From RYN-230 sp963814645 (GTDB lineage: Bacteria > Actinomycetota > Actinomycetes > Streptosporangiales > Streptosporangiaceae), in NCBI GenBank assembly GCA_963814645.1, contig CAWFDX010000009.1, positions 1,091,303 to 1,155,302 of the forward strand: a stretch of DNA of 64,000 nt, in the 5' to 3' direction. The notes beneath the pieces were generated by a model. It was not told the DNA's origin. It worked only from the letters and a program-made list of their open reading frames with translations, and did not search any database. The translations under genes were made by a program, and so were the position numbers. This document shows, piece by piece, positions 50,725 through 59,148 of the stretch. The first letter of the stretch is position 1, and each line of letters starts with the position of its first letter.

Positions 50725-53248
50725 ACGTCGGCGTCGGCGACGTCTCGGCACAGCGTCCGATCATCCTCAGTGCCGTTGGCGCGTCACGAGACATCCGTCG
50801 CCCAAGTGGTGGCGGCGGTCGTGTCAACTTCGGCAATGTTGAACGACGCATCGAGCGGCTCGACGCGGAGTTCGAAGCGCTCCTAGCAGCCCTCGGCGAT
50901 CAGATCCAGCTTGCTCGAGTCCATCCAGGCGGCGGACCCGCAGCTCGTTCTCGTCATGGAGGCACGCGACGAGAACATCGATCTGGCGGCGGTCGCCGAG
51001 GGGCTCGGCATCGAAATCCTCAGCGAAACCGAGTCCCGCGTCGATCCTGACGAGGAGTTCGCACTTGCCTCCGAGCACGCTCGGAGCCCGCTGGTGTCCT
51101 CTTGCCTTCACGCCATATGCGTCAACCAGAACTCCCTCGACGAACTTCTTCGGCTCTGGCGAACATGGCAACGGGACCGCGAATTGCCGCGCGGCCGCGC
51201 ACCGCTACGCGACTTCTTCCTTCACCTCAAGGACATACGGCCCTGGGGACCCCAGGATCGACTCAAGCTGATCGACTGGGACGTCGCATTTCGCCGGCAT
51301 CGAACCCGATGCTCTGGTGTCGATCGACATCGAACTGTGGTTCCGTGGCTCGCCTGAGACGCGCACCGCCGCTCAGGCTGACGTCAGCGCGTTGCTTAAC
51401 CGCGACGGGGGCACCGTTGCCTCCTCGGCGGTCATCGAAGAGGTCGGCTACCACGGCCTCAAGGCCACTGTCCCCAATCGCGTGCTCGAGCAACTCGCTC
51501 GCGGCGAGTTCGAGCGCCGTCCAGACCATCAAGTCTGCCAACGTCATGTACCTCAGAGTCACCGGACAGGTTGGCGCTACCAGCCAGCGAAGACACCGAC
51601 GAAGACGTCCATGACGGAGGAAAGCCGCACCAACCGGCGCCCCCGTGCTCTGCCTATTCGATGGCGTCCCAGCGTCCAACCACCCCCTGCTATCCGGCCG
51701 AGTGGCGATCTTGGACCCCGACGACTTGGAATCGAGCTACACGGTCGACGAGCGCCGACACGGCACCGCGATGGCTTCGGCCGCCGTATGGGGAGATCGC
51801 GGCGATAGCGAACGTTCCGCGCCTCGGCAAGTGCTCGTACGGCCCATCCTTTGTCCCTGCGACGAAACGATGGATCGCGTCGAAGAACTCCCCGTCCAAG
51901 CTCTCGCGCCCGACCTCATGCGTCGAGCATTCCGCGACCTCTTCGAAGCCAGGCCGACAGCGCTCCGCCAAGTGCACCGGAAATCGCGATCATCAATCTT
52001 TCCGTCGGTGACCCCGCCACGCGCGTTCGACACTGTTCTGTCTTCCTGGGCCCGCACGATCGACTGGCTGAGTTACTTCTACGGGGTGCTCGTCATCGTG
52101 TCGGCCGGGAACTACACGACGCTGAATCTGTCGCCATCGAACAGCACGGAGCTCGCCGCCCTAACGGGCGGAGATCGACGCCAATCCACGCTGGAGGCCC
52201 TCGACCGGCAACAGAACCAGCGGCGGCTGATTGCTCCCGGCAGAGTCCATCAATGCGCTGACGGTCGGAGCGATCCACGACGACGCAGCTGCGGACGCGC
52301 CGATCGGCTACCGAGTGGACCCTAATGACGGATTGGTCAGCGTCAGCCCAATCTCGGCCACCGGATCGGGTTACCGACGCAGCCTCAAGCCCGATCTCGC
52401 AGCGCCTGGAGGACGCGCCTACTTCGCCAGCGGCCCAGCCACCGAGGTCATCAACTTTCGCCCCGCCAGCGCCGCAGGACCTGGCATCAAGAGTCGCCTC
52501 CCCACGCGCAAGCCGCGAGACGTACACCATCGGCACCAGCGTCTCAGCCGCCCTAGTGTCGAGACAGGCCGCCCGCCTCTATGACGTTATCGACGCCGTT
52601 ACCGACGGCAGGCCGATCACTCGCCGTCAGCGAGCCTCGGCGATCAAGGCGCTGCTCGTGCATGGCGTCGGCGCATTCGAGGAACTCCAGGCTTCGCCCC
52701 TGCCGCTCGAGCGGGCCATCGGCAACGGCATCCTTCTGCGCGACTTCTCGTCCGGCTGCGCCACGAACGAAGCCGTGTTGTTGTTCCTGGGCCAGATCGG
52801 AGCTGCTCAAGAGCAGGAACTTGAGATTCCTCTGCCCGATGGGCTGAGCGTCCGCGAAGCAAAGCGGATCGATATTACGCTCGCTTGGCTCTCCCCGATC
52901 AACTGGAGGCATCGCCAGTACCGCAGGGCGGCCCTATCGTTCGTGACGCCCGAAGGCGCCATCCCGAAACTGGGCCCAGCATCAGGAATCTCAGCGGACA
53001 CATCGAAGGCCGGCGCTGCGACCGTACAACATCTGTCGTGGGAGAAGCAGAGCGCTTGGGCGGGCGGACGAGGCTCAGCAATCTCGATTCGCGTCAAGTG
53101 CTACGAACAGGCCTGCGGCCTGCAAGGAGAACTCATCGACTACGCGGCCGTGGCGTCCATCTGGGTTGCGCCCGCGATCGGCGTCAACGTCTACTCCCAA
53201 GTCCGCGAACAGGTCCGCGCGCCGATCGCTATCCAGCCCACGTCGTAG
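50691..53248 (+). pseudogene. ietS: IetS-like S8 (subtilisin) protease, at least nine frame changes
   Basis: The N-terminus (RPIILSAVGASRDIRRPSGG, then GGRVNFGNVERRIERLDAEF) matches the leader of IetS-type subtilases. Catalytic elements are all present but scattered over the three frames: Asp in VLCLFDGVPASNH, His in ERRHGTAMASAAVWG, the oxyanion Asn in VIVSAGNYTT and Ser in YTIGTSVSAALVSRQ. A beta-rich C-terminal domain follows. Frame changes fall near 50905, 51290, 51520, 51580, 51640, 51955, 52020, 52235 and 52480. The pattern of indels without independent stop codons or motif loss is unusual for an old pseudogene. The start (ATG 50691 or GTG 50720) is uncertain. Confidence 0.75.
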
Positions 53249-53280
53249 TAGTAGACCGAAGATCAGGCGTCCCTCTAACA

Positions 53281-53298
53281 TCCTCCTGACCGGGAGGA
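53281..53298. terminator. Weak hairpin between convergent genes
   Basis: TCCTCC-TGACCG-GGAGGA forms a 6-bp stem between the subtilase end and the convergent gene. There is no T-run, so terminator function is uncertain. Confidence 0.3.
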
Positions 53299-53384
53299 AC
53301 TTACGAACGCAGGCCCGAGTAGCAGCGGAGGTTTCGTCGAGTTTCATCTGCGTCACCACGGAGTTTTTCGTCATGCCGCTCGGC

Positions 53385-54353
53385 CTATCCGTTGTGTGTG
53401 CGGGACAGCTGCGCGATGGTGAGACCGAAGGCCGACGGCTGGGGCCTGCGCATGAAGGCACGAGCCTGCTTCATGTGCTCGGCGGCTTCGGGGTAGGTCA
53501 TCTGAAGCCCGAGCGCGGTGAGCAGGTGGCCACAGCAGTTGCTGAGTGCATCCTCTGCGGTGACGGGCTCGTACATGGTGGGCCGGTCGGCGGGGGCGGC
53601 CGCGGCGTACTGCGGCTGTCTGGCCGCGTAGTCGGCGTAATGGAACAGATGTGCGTCGCGAGCGTCAACGAGGTCCTGGTCGGAGACTTTGCCGGGCGTG
53701 AGGAGCGCGGTGATCGCGGCCATGCGAACCCGGATGCCGATGATGACGGATTCTGCCAGCATCGGCGCCTCGGGATGGCCGACGGCCCTGTGCGCATTGC
53801 TGTAGCCGGGTTCGAACACGGCGCGGATAGCGGCTTCGATGCGGCCGAGGTCCGGCGTGCCAGACCATGCAGCGTGGGTGATCGCGGCCAGGAGCTCGCG
53901 GCGCGCCTCGGGTGTCGCGTCCGGCGTGTTGAACTGACCGAGCATCGCCCGGGCGGTCTCTCTCGCCCGCTGCTTGGTTGCGCGCATGACGTCGCCGGCG
54001 AGGTTCCGGCTGGCGTCCTGGTCGCCGAGGAATCGGAGCAGGGCACGGCGAGCTTGCCGCAGCGGCACGTAGTCCTCCCCCCAGTACATCCAGATGCCGA
54101 CCGGGATTCTGGCGAGGCTGCTGATGTTTTTGCCCTCTCGGTGGTGCAGGAGGGTGAGCAGCAGGTTGCGCTGGTTCGCCGGGTAGAGAGCCGGGTCTGA
54201 TCCGTGGCCCTTGCCGGCCGGTCGGCGCTGTGGATAGTCCAGCAGCCCCTGCGCGGTCCAGTCGCGGAGCAGGCGGGCGGTGACGCGGTGACCGGCGTCG
54301 GCGGCGTCGGTCATCATGTCGCTGATTGTGCCCGGTTCGCTGACCAGCCTCAT
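53385..54353 (-). CDS. MerR-like HTH hypothetical protein of the island
   Basis: The ATG at 54353 gives 322 residues; the open frame to 54581 is not protein-like. The N-terminus (AGHRVTARLLRDWTAQGLLD) resembles a MerR-type winged helix, followed by a helical region with many charged residues (RATKQRARETARAMLGQFNT) and no known ligand domain. There is no clear ribosome site, so the transcript may be leaderless. It is divergent from the 52-residue ORF at 54457. A regulatory role in the island is an inference. Confidence 0.65.
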   Translation of the reverse strand: MRLVSEPGTISDMMTDAADAGHRVTARLLRDWTAQGLLDYPQRRPAGKGHGSDPALYPANQRNLLLTLLHHREGKNISSLARIPVGIWMYWGEDYVPLRQARRALLRFLGDQDASRNLAGDVMRATKQRARETARAMLGQFNTPDATPEARRELLAAITHAAWSGTPDLGRIEAAIRAVFEPGYSNAHRAVGHPEAPMLAESVIIGIRVRMAAITALLTPGKVSDQDLVDARDAHLFHYADYAARQPQYAAAAPADRPTMYEPVTAEDALSNCCGHLLTALGLQMTYPEAAEHMKQARAFMRRPQPSAFGLTIAQLSRTHNG

Positions 54354-54456
54354 GCTATGGAGACTACACGAAATCCGTGCCCGGATTCCTGAAGGAAACG
54401 GCTTCAGCAGGTGATACTGGCGATAGGACCGGCACAGAGAGGAGGTGATTTCGCAG

Positions 54457-54615
54457 ATGGACATCGACTGGAAGGCTGTCGGCGCTGCCGGGGCGGTGAT
54501 CGCAGGCATCGCTGTGCTCCACGGCCTGACAAGCCGGAAGTGGAGGGACGCGCACACGCTCGGCGTAGTTCTCGGCCTCATCGCAGCGGCCGCGCCTTAC
54601 GTCATTGACGCCTAA
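54457..54615 (+). CDS. Small two-helix membrane protein (52 residues)
   Basis: The ATG is preceded by GAGGAGGTGATTTCGCAG, one of the best ribosome sites in the window. The product has two hydrophobic stretches (VGAAGAVIAGIAVLHGL and LGVVLGLIAAAAPYVI) around a basic loop (TSRKWRDAH). A perfect terminator hairpin starts 21 bp after its stop, so it is a complete transcription unit. Function is unknown; holin-like or small phage/island membrane proteins have such a form. Confidence 0.7.
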   Translation: MDIDWKAVGAAGAVIAGIAVLHGLTSRKWRDAHTLGVVLGLIAAAAPYVIDA

Positions 54616-54635
54616 CACGCGCGTACGTCCTTCGT

Positions 54636-54665
54636 GAGCCCCGATCCGCCTCCGGATCGGGGCTC
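54636..54665 (+). terminator. Rho-independent-type terminator hairpin
   Basis: The perfect 13-bp stem GAGCCCCGATCCG / CGGATCGGGGCTC around the loop CCTC is followed by a moderately T-rich run (GCCTTGCTTT). It terminates the small membrane-protein gene. Confidence 0.8.
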
Positions 54666-54909
54666 GCCTTGCTTTGCAGGTGATCGTCGGAGCGGCGGCC
54701 GGGAATGCCGGGCCGAGCGGCCGCACCCCTGGGGGCCGGGTTCTGTCTCAATTTTGTGGGTGCGGGCAGCAAGCTGGACTGACTGCGACCGGACATGCGC
54801 AGCGCACGTCGCGGACTGCTTCTGCCGGAACGCCTCTTCCCGTTGATGATCAGCCTGCCAGTGGAGTGGAGTGCTCAGCCGCCTGCTTCCAGTTGCTTCT
54901 CCTGTCGGC
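54666..54909. other. Non-coding gap before the integrase 3' end
   Basis: This 244-bp gap has no protein-like frame on either strand. Attachment-site or excision-related sequences could lie here, but none is recognised. Confidence 0.4.
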
Positions 54910-56136
54910 TCATCTGTCTGATGAGGATCCGGTACCACCGGCGCTGAAGATCTTGTCCATCACCTCGGCACCCTGGGTGAGCGCTGGCCTAAGCTCATGC
55001 CGGTAGACCAGCTCGGTCGTGCTTGTCCTGTCGTGGCCCGCCAGCAGCGCGATGCTTTCCACCGGCACCCCGTTGGCCGACAGCACCGACACGAACGTAT
55101 GCCGCATCTCCCGCGGCGCCCAGGCTTTCCCCAGCCCTGCCGTCTTGGTCAGCCCCTGGAACGCCCGGATCACGTTGTTCGCGTTCAGCGGCGTCCCCAC
55201 GGTCGAGGCGAACACCAGCCCGTGGTCCTGCCAGAGCCCTCCCGCCCGCAACCGGTCCTCCGCCTGGAACCGGTGATGCTCCCGTAGCGCATCGACGCAC
55301 CGGCGCGGCAGCGCCAGCGTCCGCCGTGACTTCCCGGTCTTGGTGTCGCCCCCGTGCCGCTGCGCCCGCCAGACGTAGATGGCGTACCGCTCCTCCCCGT
55401 CGTCGGCGCGGCCGAACCCGACCGCGGTGACCGGCTGCCACCCCCCGGCCTCCCCCATCCACCGCGCGACATGGTCCCACCGCAGCGCCCGGGCCTCCTC
55501 GGTGCGGATCCCGGCCAGCAGGCTCAGCGCTACGTACGCCAGCCACCGCGTCCCTTCGGCGGCCGTCAGCAACGCCTTGGCCTGCTCGACCGTGAAGCTC
55601 TTCGACGGCCGCCCAGCACCTCCACGCGGTGGCTGCACCAGCGCGGCCACGTTCCGCCCGACGAAGTCGTTGGCCTCCGCGTGCCGGATCGCCCGCTCCA
55701 GCGCGTTCCGGGTGATCTGCAACGACCTTGTCGAATACCGGGACGTCAGCTGCCCCAGCGCCGCCCGGATGTCACCGGCGCTGACCTCGCGCAACTGCCT
55801 GTTCCCGAGCAGGTCCAAGACCGGCTCCAGAAGCCCCTCATACAGCCGAAGGGTCCGCTCCGACCGGCCGTCCAGCCCGTCGCACAGCCAGTCCTGCACC
55901 GCCTGCCGCAGCGAGTACCGCCCGGGCGACCGCACTCCGTCGCTCAGTTCCCGGTGCAGCGTCCGGAGCTTGTCCCGGACCTCCTGCTTGGTCCGGCCGC
56001 GGACCTTGCGCCTGAACCGCTTGCCGTCCGGACCCCAGCCGACCGAGACCGCCCCCACGTACCGGTTCTTGGTCGCATCGAAGTAGATCGAGTCCTCGCC
56101 GTGACCCCTGCGGCGAGCCGTACCAGCCTCCGCCAT
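54910..56136 (-). CDS. int: Tyrosine-type site-specific integrase
   Basis: The product has 408 residues: an N-terminal AP2-like arm-binding part (FDATKNRYVGAVSVGWGPDG), a core-binding SAM-like domain (residues 75-165) and a catalytic domain. Catalytic residues are R211 (LLAGIRTEEARAL), R345 with H346 (PREMRHTFVS), H368 (LLAGHDRTS) and nucleophile Y378 (TELVYRHE). The His of the usual HxxR is Arg342. It is transcribed away from the adjacent tRNA-Arg(CCT), whose 3' end faces it, the standard geometry for an element inserted in that tRNA. Confidence 0.94.
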   Translation of the reverse strand: MAEAGTARRRGHGEDSIYFDATKNRYVGAVSVGWGPDGKRFRRKVRGRTKQEVRDKLRTLHRELSDGVRSPGRYSLRQAVQDWLCDGLDGRSERTLRLYEGLLEPVLDLLGNRQLREVSAGDIRAALGQLTSRYSTRSLQITRNALERAIRHAEANDFVGRNVAALVQPPRGGAGRPSKSFTVEQAKALLTAAEGTRWLAYVALSLLAGIRTEEARALRWDHVARWMGEAGGWQPVTAVGFGRADDGEERYAIYVWRAQRHGGDTKTGKSRRTLALPRRCVDALREHHRFQAEDRLRAGGLWQDHGLVFASTVGTPLNANNVIRAFQGLTKTAGLGKAWAPREMRHTFVSVLSANGVPVESIALLAGHDRTSTTELVYRHELRPALTQGAEVMDKIFSAGGTGSSSDR

Positions 56137-56215
56137 AGCACGGAGCCTAACACGCTTTGGCTCCCTCTTTGGCTCCCCGAAGAGTCTCGGAAGCCTAGGT
56201 CAAGCCTCTGACCTG

Positions 56216-56288
56216 CGCCCCGAGCGCGACTCGAACGCGCGACCTACTGCTTAGGAGGCAGTTGCTCTATCCGCTGAGCTATCGGGGC
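56216..56288 (-). tRNA. tRNA-Arg (anticodon CCT)
   Basis: The 73-nt cloverleaf on the minus strand has acceptor GCCCCGA/TCGGGGC, D arm GCTC-AGCGGATAGA-GAGC-type, anticodon stem ACTGC/GCAGT with loop CTCCTAA (anticodon CCT) and T arm GCGCG-TTCGAGT-CGCGC. No CCA is encoded. The 3' end is intact beside the integrase, so the element re-supplied the tRNA end on insertion. Confidence 0.95.
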
Positions 56289-56473
56289 ACGCCGCGCTGT
56301 GTACTTAGTGATGTCGTACAGCGCAAGCGCCGTCTAGCCTAACTGGTCTGGCCACGCATCGCGCGGGCCGCGATGCGCACCGGCGGGCCGCCGGGACCCG
56401 CGCGGCAGGCCGGGCTGACCGTAGGCTGGACCGGGCACAGGCCAGCGATGCAGGGGATCAAGGAGCGGACGCG

Positions 56474-56932
56474 GTGCAGGTACGAGACGTCATGACCCAG
56501 GCGACCATCATGGATTCCGCGTCCGACACCCTGCGCGCCGCGGCCGAGCGGATGTGGCGGCTGCAGACCGGGTCGCTGCTCGTGTCCGAGGGCGGGCGGC
56601 TGGCCGGGATCATCACCGAGCGGGACATACTCCGCGCGGTGGCCCTGGGGGCGAACCCGGAGCGCAGCACCGTGGACGAGGCGATGACCACGGAACTGTT
56701 CACCGTCCCGCCGGACATGCCGCTGCATGAGGCGGCCCGGGAAATGGCCGCGCGCTGGATCAGGCACCTGCCGGTGGTGCAGGATGGCGAACTGCTCGGC
56801 GTGATCAGCATGCGGGACATTACCGGCATCTTCGCGGCGCTGACCCCGGCCGGGGTGACCGTGGAGCACGAGTTCGACCAGCTGGTCCGGGAGCGCCGCC
56901 TGGCCCGCATCGAACACGGCGACCTCGACTGA
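56474..56932 (+). CDS. CBS-domain-pair protein
   Basis: The product has 152 residues from a GTG behind AAGGAGCGGACGCG. Two CBS domains: VRDVMTQATIMDSASDTLRA with VLVSEGGRLAGIITERDILR-type core, and a second with EAMTTELFTVPPDMPLHEAA and LPVVQDGELLGVISMRDITG. Stand-alone CBS pairs bind adenine nucleotides and act as energy or redox sensors. It lies beyond the tRNA in core chromosome. Confidence 0.9.
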   Translation: MQVRDVMTQATIMDSASDTLRAAAERMWRLQTGSLLVSEGGRLAGIITERDILRAVALGANPERSTVDEAMTTELFTVPPDMPLHEAAREMAARWIRHLPVVQDGELLGVISMRDITGIFAALTPAGVTVEHEFDQLVRERRLARIEHGDLD

Positions 56933-56939
56933 GCCGCCG

Positions 56940-57018
56940 GACTTCTTTTTCACGCATCCGGTACGGACAAACGGGGCAAATCACCTCCGAGACCGCACGT
57001 CTCGCGTGAAAAGAAGTC
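56940..57018. repeat. Inverted repeat GACTTCTTTTTCACGC ... GCGTGAAAAGAAGTC
   Basis: The arms at 56940-56955 and 57004-57018 are complementary apart from one extra T, with a 48-bp spacer. It starts 8 bp after the CBS-protein stop and could act as a long terminator or be a small repeated element. The rest of 57019-57185 holds no convincing gene. Confidence 0.6.
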
Positions 57019-57185
57019 TGTGCCGCCCCCGGAAGGGGAGCCCGGACACTTCGGCACGCGTGGCTGACGAGGGCGGGTGTGACGACGGCGGCGTCGCGGC
57101 GGCAGCAGCACTGGCGACGAGGACCGGGCGCCCAGCAGGAAGACGACCTGGCGCCCAGCGGGAAATGGCGCGCCGACCGTAAGGA

Positions 57186-57992
57186 CTAGGGCAGGTCGAT
57201 GGGGAGCTTGATGCCGTCCAGGACGTGCGGGCAGGGGCAGTCCCGGTCCGCCGGCAGCGCCGAGATAACCCCCATCACCAGCTCCCGCAACCGAGCCACG
57301 TTGCGGCCGAAGACCCGGAACACCTCGTCCTGGGTGACCCCCTCACCTTCCTCCACCCCCGCGTCGGTGTCGGTGATCAGGGCCAGCGCGGTGTAGCACA
57401 GCGCCAGTTCCCGGGCCAGCACGGCTTCCGGGTGGCCGGTCATCCCGATCAGCGTCCAGCCCTGCGCGGCGAACCACTTGGACTCGGCCCGGGTGGAGAA
57501 CCGCGGCCCCTCGATGACCACGAGCGTCCCGGACTCGGTCAGCTCCCAGCCCGCCGCGCGGGCGGCCGCGATGGTCTGGGCCCGCCCCACCGGGCAGTAC
57601 GGGTCGGCGAACGGGATGTGCACCGCGCCGCCCGACTCATAGAACGTCTGTATCCGGCCCGAGGTGCGGTCCACGATCTGGTCCGGGATGGCCAGCCGCC
57701 CCGGCCCGTACTCGGCCCGCAGCGAGCCGACCGCGGTCGGCGCGAGGATCTGCCGCACCCCGAGCGAGCGCAGCGCCCACAGGTTGGCCCGGTACGGGAT
57801 CTGGTGCGGCGGGAACCGGTGATCCCGGCCGTGCCGCGGCACGAAGGCGACCGTCCGGCCGGCCACCTCACCGGTCACGATGGGATCGCTGGGTGCCCCG
57901 TACGGGGTGTCCACCACTACTTCAGCGGCATCGGTAAGGAACTCGTAGAACCCCGAACCGCCGATGACGCCTATCTCCGCGCGCTGCTCCAC
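57186..57992 (-). CDS. mtnP: S-methyl-5'-thioadenosine phosphorylase family protein
   Basis: The product has 268 residues of the PNP/MTAP phosphorylase family 2: IGVIGGSGFYEF (phosphate site), VPRHGRDHRFPPHQIPYRAN, APTAVGSLRAEYGPG, VVIEGPRFSTRAES and GMTGHPEAVLARELALCY. It splits methylthioadenosine to adenine and methylthioribose-1-phosphate in methionine salvage. Ser and His substitutions in the base site can shift the preference to other purine nucleosides. It lies 9 bp after fmdB and is probably co-transcribed. Confidence 0.92.
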   Translation of the reverse strand: MEQRAEIGVIGGSGFYEFLTDAAEVVVDTPYGAPSDPIVTGEVAGRTVAFVPRHGRDHRFPPHQIPYRANLWALRSLGVRQILAPTAVGSLRAEYGPGRLAIPDQIVDRTSGRIQTFYESGGAVHIPFADPYCPVGRAQTIAAARAAGWELTESGTLVVIEGPRFSTRAESKWFAAQGWTLIGMTGHPEAVLARELALCYTALALITDTDAGVEEGEGVTQDEVFRVFGRNVARLRELVMGVISALPADRDCPCPHVLDGIKLPIDLP

Positions 57993-58001
57993 GCGGATAG
58001 G

Positions 58002-58418
58002 TTAGCCAGCCTTACTGGCTGCGGGCGTCGCGGAAGACGAACTCTTCTCCGACTTACCGGACGAGGACGAACCGGACGAGGACGAACCTGACGAGCCCGA
58101 GGACGATGAGGAGTCCGACCCCGAGGAGGAGGATCCATTGGCCGAAGACTTGCCCGAGTCGGACGACGAGGAATCCGACGACTTCGCGCCGGCCGGCTCC
58201 TTGTCCTTCTTCGCCCCATCGCCGGAACCGGACTCGGAGCCCTTGCGGCTGTCGGTGCGGTAGAAGCCCGATCCCTTGAACACGATGCCGACCGGCGAGA
58301 AGACCTTGCGCAGCGCGCCCTGGCAGGCCGGGCAGACCGTCAGCGGCTCGTCGCTGAACTTCTGCACGACCTCCAAATCCTCGCCACACTCGGTGCAGCG
58401 GTACTGATAGGTCGGCAC
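58002..58418 (-). CDS. FmdB family zinc-ribbon protein with a long serine-rich tail
   Basis: The GTG at 58418 with GGAGGGGACC gives 138 residues. The FmdB zinc ribbon is complete: PTYQYRCTECGEDLEVVQKF and CPACQGALRKVF. The conserved domain ends at GSGFYRTD; the remaining 75 residues are a Ser/Gly/Lys/Asp low-complexity tail, longer than in most homologues. FmdB proteins are small regulators or chaperone-like zinc proteins of uncertain role, usually next to 5-FTHF cyclo-ligase in actinobacteria, as here. Confidence 0.88.
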   Translation of the reverse strand: MPTYQYRCTECGEDLEVVQKFSDEPLTVCPACQGALRKVFSPVGIVFKGSGFYRTDSRKGSESGSGDGAKKDKEPAGAKSSDSSSSDSGKSSANGSSSSGSDSSSSSGSSGSSSSGSSSSGKSEKSSSSATPAASKAG

Positions 58419-58487
58419 GGTCCCCTCCGGTGAGCACTCAAGCATGAATCAGTTAGCACTCAGGTCCAACGACTGCTAGATGGTAGC

Positions 58488-59089
58488 TCATTCCCGGTTC
58501 AGCCTGGTTACTCCGGCCGATGGCCGGGCCACCATCCGGACCCGCTGATCGTGCGGGCCAGCAGGCACCCGGTCCAGCAGCTCCGCGTCGTACAGCAGCG
58601 CAACCGTGGGCACCTGCGCACCGACCCGGGCCAGCGCGCGGTCATACGAGCCGCCGCCCCGGCCCAGCCGCAGCCCGGACTGGTCCACCGCCAGCGCAGG
58701 CACCAGCACCAGGTCCGCGCTCGACACAGCGGAAACACCTCGCACAGCCTCCGTGGGCTCCATCAGCCCGCGCAAACCGGGCCGCAGCGAGTCCGGTCCC
58801 TCATAAGAGGCCCAGTCCAGGTCCCCATCCGGCAGCAGCACCGGCAGCAGCACGTATGTCCCACGCTTCCACAGCGCGAACAGCAGCCCGTGGGTGTCCG
58901 GCTCGGCCCCGATCGACCAGTACCCGGCGACCGTCCCGGCCATCTGCGTCTCGGGCAGGTCCAGCACGGCGTCGCGGATCGACCGCCCAGCCGCGGCCAC
59001 CTCGGCCGGCCCAGCTCCCGCCGCACAGCCAGCAGCAGCCGGCGCAGCTCAGCCTTGTCGGCGGCCAGCTTAGAATTCACCGTAAACAC
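58488..59089 (-). pseudogene. 5-formyltetrahydrofolate cyclo-ligase, one frame change near 59010
   Basis: The N-terminus reads NSKLAADKAELRRLLLAVRR in one frame. The remainder (AAAGRSIRDAVLDLPE, VLLPVLLPDGDLDWA, LVLVPALAVDQSGLRLGRGG, GSYDRALARV) lies in the next frame. The corrected protein would be about 200 residues, the family norm. It converts 5-formyl-THF to 5,10-methenyl-THF. It is a conserved core gene, so a one-base omission (in GGGCCGGCCGAG, about 59010) is more likely a sequence error than a true loss. Confidence 0.75.
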
Positions 59090-59148
59090 TGCCTCTGCGA
59101 GACCGGGGCCCGAGGTTTGCCACCCACTATGCGGGCTAGGGTACGAGG

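Larger units (their letters stand above)
36306..56215. mobile_element. Genomic island between a relaxase and a tRNA-Arg integrase
   Basis: The right end is a tyrosine integrase transcribed toward the element, 80 bp from the 3' end of tRNA-Arg(CCT), the classical arrangement for tRNA-integrating elements. Inside lie a MobF relaxase, a type I restriction system, an IS, an IetAS-like pair and small island genes. The left end is not mapped: I found no second copy of the tRNA 3' sequence. The given start is just the relaxase gene. The island could extend left to the AICE module at 14.8 kb. Confidence 0.5.
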
